Part shown: positions 25,672 to 34,290 of the stretch, piece by piece
Position numbering within the stretch: the stretch's first letter is position 1
Layout of the letters: each line of letters opens with the position of its first letter
Assembly: GCF_009729855.1 (NCBI RefSeq)
Contig: NZ_WODA01000025.1
Coordinates: 620,001 to 684,000 of the forward strand
DNA: 64,000 nucleotides
DNA from: Agromyces luteolus
GTDB taxonomy: Bacteria; Actinomycetota; Actinomycetes; Actinomycetales; Microbacteriaceae
Direction of reading: 5' to 3'
Program-made: the position numbers and the translations under genes
Notes under the pieces: generated by a model
Told to the model about the DNA's origin: nothing
The model's input: only the letters and a program-made list of their open reading frames with translations
The model's database searches: none

Positions 25672-26444
25672 TGGGGCCGGCCGCATCCGCTTCGGCGCCG
25701 TCCACGGAGGAGTACGCGATCCGCGTCGACGGCCTCGGTGTCCGGTTCCGGCGCAACCGTCGTGCCCGGCGCTCCTTCAAGGACCTCCTCTCGGGTCGCC
25801 GTCGACGCACCCGCCCCGGCGAGTTCTGGGCCCTGCGCGACGTGCACGCCGACGTGCGGCCGGGCGAGGCGATCGGTGTCGTCGGGCGGAACGGCCAGGG
25901 CAAGTCGACGTTGTTGAAGCTCGTCGCGGGCGTCCTCATCCCCGACGAGGGCAGCGTTCGCATCACCGGCGGCGTGGCGCCGCTCATCGAGATCACCGGC
26001 GGATTCGTCGACGACCTCACCGTCCGCGACAACGTCTACCTGACCGCGGGCCTGCACGGCATGAGTCGCGCGCAGATCGACGGCAAGTTCGACGAGATCA
26101 TCGACTTCGCCGAGATCGGCGACTTCCTCGACACCCCCTACAAGCACCTCTCGAGCGGCATGAAGGTGCGCATCGCCTTCGCGGTGATCTCGCAGCTCGA
26201 GGAGCCCATCCTGCTCGTCGACGAGGTGCTGGCCGTCGGCGACAAGGCGTTCCGCGAGAAGTGCTACCGCCGCATCGAGGAACTCCTCGAGGGCGGGCGC
26301 ACGCTGTTCTTCGTCTCCCACAACGAACGCGACCTGCGCCGGTTCTGCACGCGGGGCCTCTACCTCGACAAGGGAGCGCTCGTCCTCGACGCGGGGATCG
26401 ACGCGGTGCTCGAACGCTACAACGCCGACTACGGCACCCGCTGA
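25671..26444 (+). CDS. ABC exporter ATPase (TagH/Wzt-like)
   Basis: ATP-binding subunit of 257 residues: Walker A GRNGQGKST, signature LSSGMKVRIAFA, Walker B ILLVDEVLAVGD and the switch His in SHNERD. The VDEVLAVGD form is characteristic of the TagH/KpsT/Wzt group. No C-terminal substrate-binding domain is present, so export is probably not chain-type selective in the manner of Wzt. It is coupled to the permease by a one-base overlap. Confidence 0.9.
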   Translation: MGPAASASAPSTEEYAIRVDGLGVRFRRNRRARRSFKDLLSGRRRRTRPGEFWALRDVHADVRPGEAIGVVGRNGQGKSTLLKLVAGVLIPDEGSVRITGGVAPLIEITGGFVDDLTVRDNVYLTAGLHGMSRAQIDGKFDEIIDFAEIGDFLDTPYKHLSSGMKVRIAFAVISQLEEPILLVDEVLAVGDKAFREKCYRRIEELLEGGRTLFFVSHNERDLRRFCTRGLYLDKGALVLDAGIDAVLERYNADYGTR

Positions 26445-26458
26445 CGCGTCGTCAAGCC

Positions 26459-26476
26459 CCCGCCCCGCAGGGCGGG
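26459..26476. terminator. Short GC hairpin after the exporter operon
   Basis: CCCGCCC and GGGCGGG pair around CGCA, 15 bases past the ATPase stop. There is no T-tract. Confidence 0.45.
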
Positions 26477-26517
26477 TCCCGGTTACCTTCCCATCCGGGC
26501 CGCCTAGGATCGACGCC

Positions 26518-27519
26518 ATGTCCGAACGCGTGCACCGGATCACGACGATGGGCCGCGGTGCTCCCGAGGAGGGGGCGCCGGGTCCCGACGGCGCGGACGG
26601 CGCGCCCACGACCGACCCCGCGGATCGGGCCGTCGGGCTCGAGCGCGGCTTCGACCGGCTGCTCTCGATCCAGCGACCGATCGTGCTCGCGCACCTCCGC
26701 GCCATCCGCCGGAACCACCCCACGGCGAGCCCCGAGGAACTCGTGCGCGTGCTCGAGCGGCGATACCTGACCGCCGTCACCACCGGCGGCGCCGCCGTGG
26801 GCGCGACCGCCGTCGTGCCCGGCATCTCGACGGGCATCACGCTCGCCCTCTCGGGCGTCGAGACTGCGGGCTTCCTCGAGGCGACCGCGCTCTTCGCGCA
26901 GTCGGTCGCCGAGGTGCACGGGCTGCACGTCGAGAACCCCGACCGCGCCCGCGCGCTCGTGATGACGCTCATGATGGGCCGCGAGGGCGTCGACCTCGTG
27001 CGCCAGTTCGCCGCGCAGGCGACCGGCACGGGCGTGCCGCGCAACGCCTACTTCGGCGAGATCATCACGAGCACGCTCCCCCGCGCCGTCATGGGCACGG
27101 TCGTCGACCGGCTGCGGCACGTGTTCGTCAAGCAGTTCGCCGTGCGCGGCGGCGCGGGCATCATCGGGCGCGCCATCCCGTTCGGGATCGGCGCGGCGAT
27201 CGGCGGCATCGGCAACCACGTGCTCGGCCGCCGCGTGCTCCAGCAGTCCAGGCTGGCCTTCGGCCCCGCACCGTTCGCGCTCCCCGCCGAACTCGAGCCG
27301 CGCGGCGACGAGACGATGCTCACCTCGGCCGGCAGGCGGCTCGCGCGCGCGGTCTCGACCGCGGGGCGCGTCGCGAGCCGGCCGTTCGGACGGCTGACCG
27401 CCGGGGCCTCGCGGCGCGACGGGACGGACGGCACCGCCGAGTCCGGCGTCGCCGACGACGACGGGATCGAGACGTCGGCCGAGGTCGCCGGCGACGCTGC
27501 CGACCGCGCGGCGGACTGA
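26518..27519 (+). CDS. Conserved actinobacterial protein, possibly EcsC-like
   Basis: Protein of 333 residues. After a flexible acidic N-terminus, residues ~80-230 are rich in Gly/Ala helices (AVTTGGAAVGATAVVPGISTGITLALSGVETAGFLEATALFAQSVAE split by polar turns) followed by GIIGRAIPFGIGAAIGGIGNHVLG, which looks like a membrane-associated domain of EcsC type. The C-terminal ~80 residues are disordered. The function is unknown. A TAGGAT hexamer ends 7 bases before the ATG, so it has its own leaderless promoter and is not simply part of the exporter operon. Confidence 0.6.
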   Translation: MSERVHRITTMGRGAPEEGAPGPDGADGAPTTDPADRAVGLERGFDRLLSIQRPIVLAHLRAIRRNHPTASPEELVRVLERRYLTAVTTGGAAVGATAVVPGISTGITLALSGVETAGFLEATALFAQSVAEVHGLHVENPDRARALVMTLMMGREGVDLVRQFAAQATGTGVPRNAYFGEIITSTLPRAVMGTVVDRLRHVFVKQFAVRGGAGIIGRAIPFGIGAAIGGIGNHVLGRRVLQQSRLAFGPAPFALPAELEPRGDETMLTSAGRRLARAVSTAGRVASRPFGRLTAGASRRDGTDGTAESGVADDDGIETSAEVAGDAADRAAD

Positions 27520-27528
27520 GCGCCCGGG

Positions 27529-28122
27529 CTACCGGATCGGCTCGTACCCGAGCAGCTCGCGCAGTTGGCTCGTCTCGGCGTCGAGCACGTCCTCGGGCTT
27601 GCCGGCGTCACGTCGGACGCGGAAGCGGCCGCTCAGGGCGATGAGGCGGTCCGCGACGTCGTGCTCGGGGTCGCGCTCGACGAGCCGGAGGGTGATCGAG
27701 AACCAGCGTTCGGCGAGCTCGGACTCGTCGGCGAGTTCGAACGCCTCGGCGACGTGCAGGTGCCGCCACCATTCCCCGTTGCCGGAACCGCGCAGTGCGT
27801 CGGCCTCGCCGACCGCGTCCTCCCGCCGCCCGAGCGCGAGCAGGACCGAGACGATCGTGCCGGTCGCCTCGTGGGGTCGGGCGTCGGATGCCTCGGCCGC
27901 GCGTCGCGCGACGTCGAGCGCCCGTTCGAGCTCGCCGGCCATCTCGAGGTGCTCGGCCGCGACCAGGAGGAGGTGCGCCCGCCGGATCCCGTCGTCGAGC
28001 TCGTAGGCCGAGGCATCCGTCGCCCACCGCTCGAGCAGGTCGGCCCGCCCGACGTGGCCGCGTCCGTCGGCGACGCGGAGCTCGACCTCGTCGAGCTCGG
28101 CCTCGGTGATCAGCTGCGCCAT
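27529..28122 (-). CDS. Helical (TPR-like) protein of unknown function
   Basis: Soluble protein of 197 residues made of predicted helix pairs with spacing like tetratricopeptide repeats (HLLLVAAEHLEMAGELERALDVARRA, IVSVLLALGRREDAVGEADAL, HLHVAEAFELADESELAERWF). No catalytic motif is seen. It may be a scaffold or regulator. The ATG at 28122 has TATGCT ending 6 bases upstream. It lies 50 bases after the TagF-like gene on the same strand and converges on the EcsC-like gene. Confidence 0.6.
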   Translation of the reverse strand: MAQLITEAELDEVELRVADGRGHVGRADLLERWATDASAYELDDGIRRAHLLLVAAEHLEMAGELERALDVARRAAEASDARPHEATGTIVSVLLALGRREDAVGEADALRGSGNGEWWRHLHVAEAFELADESELAERWFSITLRLVERDPEHDVADRLIALSGRFRVRRDAGKPEDVLDAETSQLRELLGYEPIR

Positions 28123-28172
28123 GGCCCGAGCATACGTTCCGGTCCGCCGGACCGCACCGGGTCGACCGCGGG

Positions 28173-29477
28173 TCAGTCGACTTCGATCTCGTCGGACTGC
28201 TCGGCCGCCTCGCCCTCGGCGTCGTGGTCGTCGACCTCGGGGTCGGTGGCGTGGAGCGCCGCGAAGCGCTCCCACTCGGCCATGAGGTGGTCGATCGCGT
28301 CGTGGAAGCGGCGGGTCGTGACGCCGGGCGTCGTGTCGCCGAAGTAGCGCTCCACCCAGTAGCCGAGACGCTCGAGCGCCCGCGCGTCGTGCGCGACCTC
28401 GTCGACGCGGGCCAGCATCGCCTCGCCGTCGGCGCGGTCGAGCCATTCGCACGCGGAGAGGTAGCCGCCCGTGTCGACCTGCGCCTGCGGGTTCACCGGT
28501 CGGGTGACGAGGAGCGGCCTGCCCGCCGCGAGGCGGTCGTAGACCATCGCCGAGATGTCGACGATCGCGACGTCGGCGGCCGCGAGCTGCCAGCCGAGGT
28601 CGTTGCCCTCGTCGACGAGGTGGTGGGCCGACGGGTCCGCGGCGTTCGCCTGCTCGAGCAGGCGCTTGATCTCGTCGTTCGCGGCGCCGTAGTCGTGGTC
28701 GACCACGCCCGAGCGCGGGTGAGGGCGGTAGATCACGCGGTGCCGGCCGCTCGCGACGAACGCACGGACCAGGTCGACGCCGTGCGACGCGATCGAGCCG
28801 TAGGCGGCCGCGCCGCGGTCGCCCTCCCACGTGGGGGCGTAGAGCACGACCTCGCGGTCGTCGTCCGGGTAGGGCAGCGGGCTGCCGTCGAGGTAGTGGT
28901 CGGCCTGCGGGCGGCCGATCGGGATGGCGCGCTTGTCGAAGTCGAAGTCCCAGAGCACCTTCTCGAGGCGTGCGCGCGCCGCATCGCCGGCGATCAGGGC
29001 GTAGTCGTAGGCCTTGAACTGGTTGGTGGTCATGTACATCTTGTCGGACTCGCCGTGGTTGATGAACACGTGCCAGCGGCGCCCGTAGCGCATCATCTGG
29101 AAGTTCTTGGCGTTCTGGTTGACGTAGAGGATGACGTGCAGGTCCTGCTCGTGGATGACGTGCTCGAGGTCGGCCACCCGGCGGACGTACGCGACGGGCA
29201 GGGGCGACTCGTCGAGCAGCGCGAGCGCCGCGCCCGACGCGCGGCTGAGCAGGAGCACGGGGTGCCGCTCGGCGAGGCGCGCGAGCGGCTTGTACCACTG
29301 CCGCAGCTGGTACAGGTTGACCCTGCCATCGGCGAAGTAGACGCCGACGCGGAACCGGTGCGGCTCGAGGGCCCCCTGCTCCGCGAGCTTCTCGGCGATC
29401 AGTCGCTGCGCGCGTCGCGAGCGAAGGACGTTCTGCACGAGCTTCACGGCGCGGCGCGCGTCTCTCCTCAGTTCCAC
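28173..29477 (-). CDS. CDP-glycerol glycerophosphotransferase (TagF-like)
   Basis: Peripheral membrane enzyme of 434 residues that should polymerise or add glycerol-phosphate or a related polyol phosphate from a CDP donor. The Glyphos_transf domain is seen in ESDKMY, YAPTWEGDRG, IYRPHPRSG with its conserved His, and VDISAMVYDRLAAGRPLL. The N-terminus is amphipathic and basic. The start could be the GTG at 29477 or the one at 29504; neither has a clear ribosome-binding site. The C-terminus is a long acidic tail. It is the fourth gene of the minus-strand glycopolymer operon. Confidence 0.85.
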   Translation of the reverse strand: MELRRDARRAVKLVQNVLRSRRAQRLIAEKLAEQGALEPHRFRVGVYFADGRVNLYQLRQWYKPLARLAERHPVLLLSRASGAALALLDESPLPVAYVRRVADLEHVIHEQDLHVILYVNQNAKNFQMMRYGRRWHVFINHGESDKMYMTTNQFKAYDYALIAGDAARARLEKVLWDFDFDKRAIPIGRPQADHYLDGSPLPYPDDDREVVLYAPTWEGDRGAAAYGSIASHGVDLVRAFVASGRHRVIYRPHPRSGVVDHDYGAANDEIKRLLEQANAADPSAHHLVDEGNDLGWQLAAADVAIVDISAMVYDRLAAGRPLLVTRPVNPQAQVDTGGYLSACEWLDRADGEAMLARVDEVAHDARALERLGYWVERYFGDTTPGVTTRRFHDAIDHLMAEWERFAALHATDPEVDDHDAEGEAAEQSDEIEVD

Positions 29478-29519
29478 CGTCCAAGGGTAGCCGCCGTCGC
29501 GCACGGCTCGTGACGCGGG

Positions 29520-30428
29520 TCAGACGACGGGGGGACGCCCGGCGAGGGCCATCCGCAGCACGGTGCGCCAGCGCATGGGGCGCCGCTCACCCGGGTCCTC
29601 GCGCCAGCCGGCACGCCAGCCGGCGAACCAGGCGCGGAGCGCCGCGGGCCGGCGGAACCACCGCAGCACCTGGATCGCCGTCCACGAGCCGACGTAGCAG
29701 GGGACGAGGATCGCCGGCAGGTTGCGGCGCGCGAGCCAGACCCGGTTCCGGGCGTTCAGCCGGTGGTAGTACGCGTGCCGTGCCGGGTCGATGACCGGGT
29801 GCGCGGCCTCGAGGTCGCCCGCGTACCAGGCGCGGTAGCCGGCGTCCCACACGCGCCAGGCCAGCTCGATGCCCTCGTGGGCGTAGAAGAACGGGTCGGC
29901 CCAGCCGCCGGATGCCTCGAACGCGGGCCTGGGCATGAGCACCGCGCCCTCCCAGCACGAGAACACGTCGCTCGAGTGCGCCGGATCGCCCTTCCGGATG
30001 CGCGGGATCCATCGCCGCGGCGATTCGAGGCCGGTCGGGTCGACGACGCGCGGCTGCACGAGCCCGAGGTCGGCTCGCGCGGCGAGCAGGCGGCATCCGT
30101 CGGCCAGGAACGTCGGGCTCGGAAGGTACGCGTCGTCGTCGAGGAAGAACAGGACGCCGCCCGCGACCTCGGGCACGCCCCGGTTGCGGCCGGCCGGGAT
30201 GCCGAGGTTCTCGGGGAGGTGCAGCGTGCGCACCTCGGCGGGGAGCGGCGGCTCGGCCGTCGCCGGGTCCCAGCCGTTGCCGACGCAGACGACGTCGACG
30301 TCGACGTCCTGCTGGTCGAGCACGCTCCGGATGCCGCGCATGAGCTCGACGGGACGCCGGCCCATCGTCAGCACCACGACCCCGACGCGGGGTCGAGCCG
30401 TCGTCGGAGTCGCCTCAGGCACGGACAC
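29520..30428 (-). CDS. Glycosyltransferase family 2
   Basis: GT-A fold transferase of 302 residues: VGVVVLTMGRRP at the N-terminus, NLGIPAGRNRGV, the metal-binding FFLDDDAYL, and a catalytic-region WEGAVLMPRPAF. A hydrophobic or amphipathic stretch near residues 235-265 suggests membrane association. The sugar donor is unknown; it is likely to build or decorate the surface polymer. The GTG start overlaps the upstream CDP-alcohol transferase gene by 14 bases. Confidence 0.87.
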   Translation of the reverse strand: MSVPEATPTTARPRVGVVVLTMGRRPVELMRGIRSVLDQQDVDVDVVCVGNGWDPATAEPPLPAEVRTLHLPENLGIPAGRNRGVPEVAGGVLFFLDDDAYLPSPTFLADGCRLLAARADLGLVQPRVVDPTGLESPRRWIPRIRKGDPAHSSDVFSCWEGAVLMPRPAFEASGGWADPFFYAHEGIELAWRVWDAGYRAWYAGDLEAAHPVIDPARHAYYHRLNARNRVWLARRNLPAILVPCYVGSWTAIQVLRWFRRPAALRAWFAGWRAGWREDPGERRPMRWRTVLRMALAGRPPVV

Positions 30429-31227
30429 GACGCGAGGCCATGATCGCGACGAAGTGGCCGACGAGCGCCAGCACCGCCAGGGGCAGCAGCGCCGCGACGA
30501 CGACGCGGTCCACGAGCGGCTGCCCGGCGAACAGCCCCACGACCGCCGCCGCGAACGCGATCAGGGTCAGCTCGACCGAGTGGTACAGGCGGTGGAACGG
30601 GACGAACCGGGCGGCCTTCCGGAGGGTCGCGATGAGGCCCCCGCGCGGCGCGGTCTCGCCGTGGGTGTCGGCGAGCTTCGGCAGGCCCGCGTTGGCGCGT
30701 GCCACGTGCACCATGTCGTTCAGCGCCTTGTTCAGCACGATCACGAGCGCCAGCAGGGCCGCGATCGTCGTCCACAGGAAGTCGGCGGGGAACTCCAGCG
30801 GGTACGCGGCGGCGCGGATGCCGAGGGCGAGCGGGATCAGCGCCTCGGTCGAGTAGTGCCCGACCTTGTCGAGGAACACGCCGGCGGGGCTCGACGTGCG
30901 ACGCCAGCGCGCGACCTCGCCGTCGCAGCAGTCGACGAGCATCTGCAGTTGGCCGAGCACGACCGCGAGCAGGGCGCCCCAGATGCCGGGGATCAGCAGC
31001 GCCGCTGCGGTCGACCAGCCCACGAGGATCATGAGCCCGGTCACTCCGTTCGCCGAGATCCGCGTGTGCAGCAGCAGCCACGTCAGGTACGGCGAGAGGT
31101 TGCGCAGGTACAGGGAGGCGGTCCAGTGCTCCGCGTTCCTGCGGCCGCGCACCTCGGGCGGCTGCGTCACCTCGCGCTGCTCGGCGAGGCTCGACGGGAT
31201 CCCCCGCTCCGGCATGGGCTCCGACAT
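30415..31227 (-). CDS. CDP-alcohol phosphatidyltransferase-family membrane enzyme, variant active site
   Basis: Membrane protein of 270 residues with about six helices. The family signature DX2DGX2ARX8GX3DX3D is present with D99, D102, A106-R107, G116 and D120, but the last Asp, the proposed catalytic base, is His (H124, in FLDKVGHY). It may transfer a CDP-activated polyol or inositol to an acceptor during polymer synthesis. The ATG at 31227 follows the upstream glycosyltransferase stop by two bases, so the two are co-translated. Confidence 0.8.
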   Translation of the reverse strand: MSEPMPERGIPSSLAEQREVTQPPEVRGRRNAEHWTASLYLRNLSPYLTWLLLHTRISANGVTGLMILVGWSTAAALLIPGIWGALLAVVLGQLQMLVDCCDGEVARWRRTSSPAGVFLDKVGHYSTEALIPLALGIRAAAYPLEFPADFLWTTIAALLALVIVLNKALNDMVHVARANAGLPKLADTHGETAPRGGLIATLRKAARFVPFHRLYHSVELTLIAFAAAVVGLFAGQPLVDRVVVAALLPLAVLALVGHFVAIMASRRVRA

Positions 31228-31229
31228 GC

Positions 31230-32285
31230 TCACCTTCCCGTGTGCTCGGCGATGTTGCTCGTCAGCGAGAGGTAGCCGAGCACGAACCCCGTCCCCCACG
31301 CGACGTGGATGCACGGCAGCACGAGCACGAACCATCCGGCCGTCGCCGCACCTCGGCCCCGCGCGTACGCGAACGTCGCGGCGATCACGAAGAGCAGGTA
31401 GACGAGCGGCACGGCGAAGCCGACGAGCAGCCACGGCGCCTGGCCCATCGCGGCCTGCACGACGCCGATGACCCCGAGGACGAGTCCGAGCACGACGCCG
31501 ACGACCATGGCCGGCGGCACGAAGTAGCGGAGGCCGTTCGCGGCGGGGAACCGGCGCGCCAGCTCGCCGCGCCAGAGCCCGGTCGAGAACATCTGCCGGG
31601 CGAGTCGTTCGAGGCTCGACCGAGGGCGGTACGTGACCGCGAGCTCCGGCGTGAACCAGACCGTTCCGCCCGTCTGCCGCAGGCGCCGGTTCAGCTCCCA
31701 GTCCTGGCCGCGCTTGATCGTCTCGTCGAAAAGGCCGACGCGCTCGAGCGCGCTCCTGCGGAACACCCCGAGGTAGACCGTCTCGACCGCACCCTCGCGG
31801 CCGCCGACGTGGAACGCCGAACCGCCGAGGCCGACGGGGGTCGTGTACGCGAGGGCCACGGCACGCTCGAACGGCGTCTCGCCGCGCGCGTCCATGATGC
31901 CGCCCACGTTGTCGGCGCCCGTGCGCACGAGCGTCTCGACCGCGATGCGCGTGTAGTCGACCGGCAGCATCGAGTGCGAGTCGACGCGGACCACGACCGG
32001 GTGCACGGCCGCGCGGATGCCGATGTTGAGCCCGGCGGGCGTCGACCCGACCTCGTTCTCGAGCACGTGCACGCGCGCGTCGCGCGATGCCAGGGCCTCG
32101 ACGAGCTCGGTCGTGCCGTCGATCGACGGGCCGAGGGCGATCAGCACCTCGACCGGGCCGTCGTACTCCTGCGCGAGGATCGATTCGACCGCGTCCCGGA
32201 CGTGCGACGCGTCGTTCAACACGGGCATGACATACGAGACGCCGATCGGCGGCGACAGGTCCGCCGGATGGGGCTGGTCGGGCAT
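31230..32285 (-). CDS. Glycosyltransferase family 2 with C-terminal membrane helices
   Basis: Protein of 351 residues. The GT-A domain has VSYVMPVLNDASHVRDAVESIL split around the nucleotide site, VVRVDSHS as the DXD-like motif, and RGQDWELNRRLRQTGG for the acceptor region. Three to four transmembrane helices follow from about residue 255. It resembles ExoA-type succinoglycan glycosyltransferases. The ATG at 32285 has GTGAGGA immediately upstream. It is the first gene of the minus-strand operon. Confidence 0.87.
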   Translation of the reverse strand: MPDQPHPADLSPPIGVSYVMPVLNDASHVRDAVESILAQEYDGPVEVLIALGPSIDGTTELVEALASRDARVHVLENEVGSTPAGLNIGIRAAVHPVVVRVDSHSMLPVDYTRIAVETLVRTGADNVGGIMDARGETPFERAVALAYTTPVGLGGSAFHVGGREGAVETVYLGVFRRSALERVGLFDETIKRGQDWELNRRLRQTGGTVWFTPELAVTYRPRSSLERLARQMFSTGLWRGELARRFPAANGLRYFVPPAMVVGVVLGLVLGVIGVVQAAMGQAPWLLVGFAVPLVYLLFVIAATFAYARGRGAATAGWFVLVLPCIHVAWGTGFVLGYLSLTSNIAEHTGR

Positions 32286-32373
32286 GGTCCTCACTCGTGC
32301 ACAGGGTCGATCGAGCCTAGCAGCAGGCACCCTCGCGATCGCCGTGCCGACGCGGGGTTCCCGGCGCACGGGA

Positions 32374-32404
32374 ACGGGGGCCGGACCGCTGGTCCGGCCC
32401 CCGT
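32374..32404. terminator. Strong hairpin terminator after the HtrA gene
   Basis: Two 14-base arms (left begins ACGGGGGCC, right ends GGCCCCCGT) pair perfectly around GCT. It separates the minus-strand protease gene from the glycosyltransferase operon downstream. Confidence 0.75.
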
Positions 32405-32436
32405 GGGAGCGATCGCCCGGGAAGGCGGGCTCGGCG

Positions 32437-34146
32437 TCAGCCCTCGAACGTGCCGAGGGTCACGGTCACCGTGTTCGACTCGCCGTCGCGCGTGTAGGTC
32501 AGCTCGGCCTCCGCGCCGCCGGCCAGGGCGCGCACCTGCGCGGTCAGGTCGGTCTGGTCGGTGATCGGGATGCCGTTCAGCGCCGTCACGACGTCGCCGG
32601 ACTGCAGGCCCGCCGCCTCGGCGGCGCCGCCCGCGCTCACCTCGGAGATGAGCGCGCCGACCGTCGAGCTCTCGCCGCTCGCCTGCGCCGAGGTCACCGT
32701 GGCGCCGAGCAGGCCGTGCGTGGCCGAGCCGTTCTCGATGATCTCGCTCGCGATGCGCTCGGCGAGGTTCGAGGGCACCGCGAAGCCGACGCCGATGTTG
32801 CCGGCCTCGCTCGAGCTGCCGCCGGCGGAGAGGATGGCGACGTTCACGCCGATGAGCTTGCCCTCGCCGTCGAGCAGCGCGCCGCCCGAGTTGCCCGGGT
32901 TGATCGCGGCATCCGTCTGGATCACCGGGATCGAGATCAGGCCGCCGCCGCTCGACGAGCCCGAGCCGCCGCCCTGCTCGCCGTCGAAGTTCCAGAAGTC
33001 GAACGGGCTCTCGCCCGAGCCGCCCTGGTCGCCCTGGTCGCCCTCGCCGCCGTCGGGCGTGGTCTCGGGCGCCGCCGACGACTCCACGTCGATGCTGCGG
33101 TTCAGCGCGCTGACGATGCCGTTCGTGACGGTCCCGGAGAGGCCGAGCGGCGCGCCGATCGCGATCGCGGTGTCGCCCACGTTGAGCTCGCTCGAGTCGG
33201 CGAACTCGATCGGCGTGAGGCCGGAGGCATCCGTCAGCTTGATGACCGCGAGGTCGCTCAGCGGGTCGGTGCCGATGAGCTCGGCCGAGTACAGCGTGCC
33301 GTCGTCGGCCTTGACCTGGATCGACGCGTCGCCGGTCGCGCCGTCGAGCGTGACGACGTGGGTGTTCGTGAGGACGTAGCCGTCCTCCGACAGGATGATG
33401 CCGGAGCCCGTGCCGCCCGACTGGCCGCCACTCACCTCGATGGTGACCACGCTCGGGCTCGCGGCCGCGGCGACGGCTGCGACCTGGTTCACCGAGCCGT
33501 CGTCGTTCACGACGATGCGCTGCGTGCCCGACGAGGTCTGCTCGACGGCGCTGTCGCCGTCGTTGGTGATGAGCGCGGTGATGCCGGCGCCCGACGCGCC
33601 GCCGATGAGCGCGGCGGCCACGATCGCGGCGGCGACGCCGAAGCCGACGCGGCGCTGCTTGGGCGCGGGCTCCTGGGCCGGCGCCGGGGCCGGGGCACCG
33701 CCGAAGGCGGGCGGGACGGTTCCGGCGCCGCCGGCCTGCGCGGTGCCGGGTGCTCCGGCGATCGGCGTGGTCGGCTGCGTCTGGCCCGCGGTCGGCGCGG
33801 CGGCCGGCTCGTGGCGGTACTGGCCCGCCACGTACGGCTGCGGGGCCTGGCCGGGCGTGTAGACGGTGCCGGTCGGGCGCGGCGCGGGCGCGGCGGGCGC
33901 GGCGGGCACAGCGGGCGCGGCGGCCTCGGCGGGCGCAGCGGCCTCGGCCGGCGCAGCGGCCTCGGCGGGCGCGGCCGGGGCGGCCTGCGGCGCCGGCGTG
34001 GCCGACTCGGTCACGGGCTCGGCGGGCGCCTCGGCGCGGGGGGTCTCGACCTGGGCGGTGGCCTCCGCGGCGTCCGCACCCTGCGCCGTCGGCGCGGGCT
34101 GCTGCTCCGGGGTCTGCTCGATCCCGCCGGTGTTGGTCTCGGTCAT
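32437..34146 (-). CDS. HtrA/DegP-like membrane-anchored serine protease with PDZ domain
   Basis: Envelope quality-control protease of 569 residues. A Pro/Ala-rich cytoplasmic N-terminus (~165 residues, with an AAAPAE repeat) precedes one transmembrane helix (about 168-192), then the trypsin-like domain with catalytic H263 (TNTHVV), D298 (LSDLAV) and S420 (GNSGGA), and a C-terminal PDZ domain (GAAEAAGLQSGDVV). An unusual Gly/Asp/Glu-rich insertion at about 355-402 sits between the catalytic Asp and Ser. It faces the outside of the membrane, like mycobacterial PepD/HtrA. Confidence 0.92.
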   Translation of the reverse strand: MTETNTGGIEQTPEQQPAPTAQGADAAEATAQVETPRAEAPAEPVTESATPAPQAAPAAPAEAAAPAEAAAPAEAAAPAVPAAPAAPAPRPTGTVYTPGQAPQPYVAGQYRHEPAAAPTAGQTQPTTPIAGAPGTAQAGGAGTVPPAFGGAPAPAPAQEPAPKQRRVGFGVAAAIVAAALIGGASGAGITALITNDGDSAVEQTSSGTQRIVVNDDGSVNQVAAVAAAASPSVVTIEVSGGQSGGTGSGIILSEDGYVLTNTHVVTLDGATGDASIQVKADDGTLYSAELIGTDPLSDLAVIKLTDASGLTPIEFADSSELNVGDTAIAIGAPLGLSGTVTNGIVSALNRSIDVESSAAPETTPDGGEGDQGDQGGSGESPFDFWNFDGEQGGGSGSSSGGGLISIPVIQTDAAINPGNSGGALLDGEGKLIGVNVAILSAGGSSSEAGNIGVGFAVPSNLAERIASEIIENGSATHGLLGATVTSAQASGESSTVGALISEVSAGGAAEAAGLQSGDVVTALNGIPITDQTDLTAQVRALAGGAEAELTYTRDGESNTVTVTLGTFEG

Positions 34147-34278
34147 CTTCGCTCCTTCCAGCGGATGCCAGCATCCCGCTCCAAGCTGTGCGGCGAATCG
34201 GCGGTCCCTATGTCGAAGCTATGTCGCCACCGTGAACCGCCCGGGCGCCGCAGTCAGCGTAGCCGCCGGACCGTGGCA

Positions 34279-34284
34279 TACGGT
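34279..34284 (+). promoter_or_regulatory. -10 element deciding the aminotransferase start
   Basis: TACGGT ends 6 bases before the GTG at 34291, the spacing seen at other leaderless genes here, so that GTG is preferred over GTG 34285 and ATG 34300. Confidence 0.45.
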
Positions 34285-34290
34285 GTGAGC

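Noticed and set aside
32017-34290. An 1160-residue plus-strand open frame that includes the aminotransferase
   Set aside because: The part before 34291 is low-complexity Arg/Gly/Ala translation antisense to the HtrA gene. The aminotransferase fold begins right after the chosen start.
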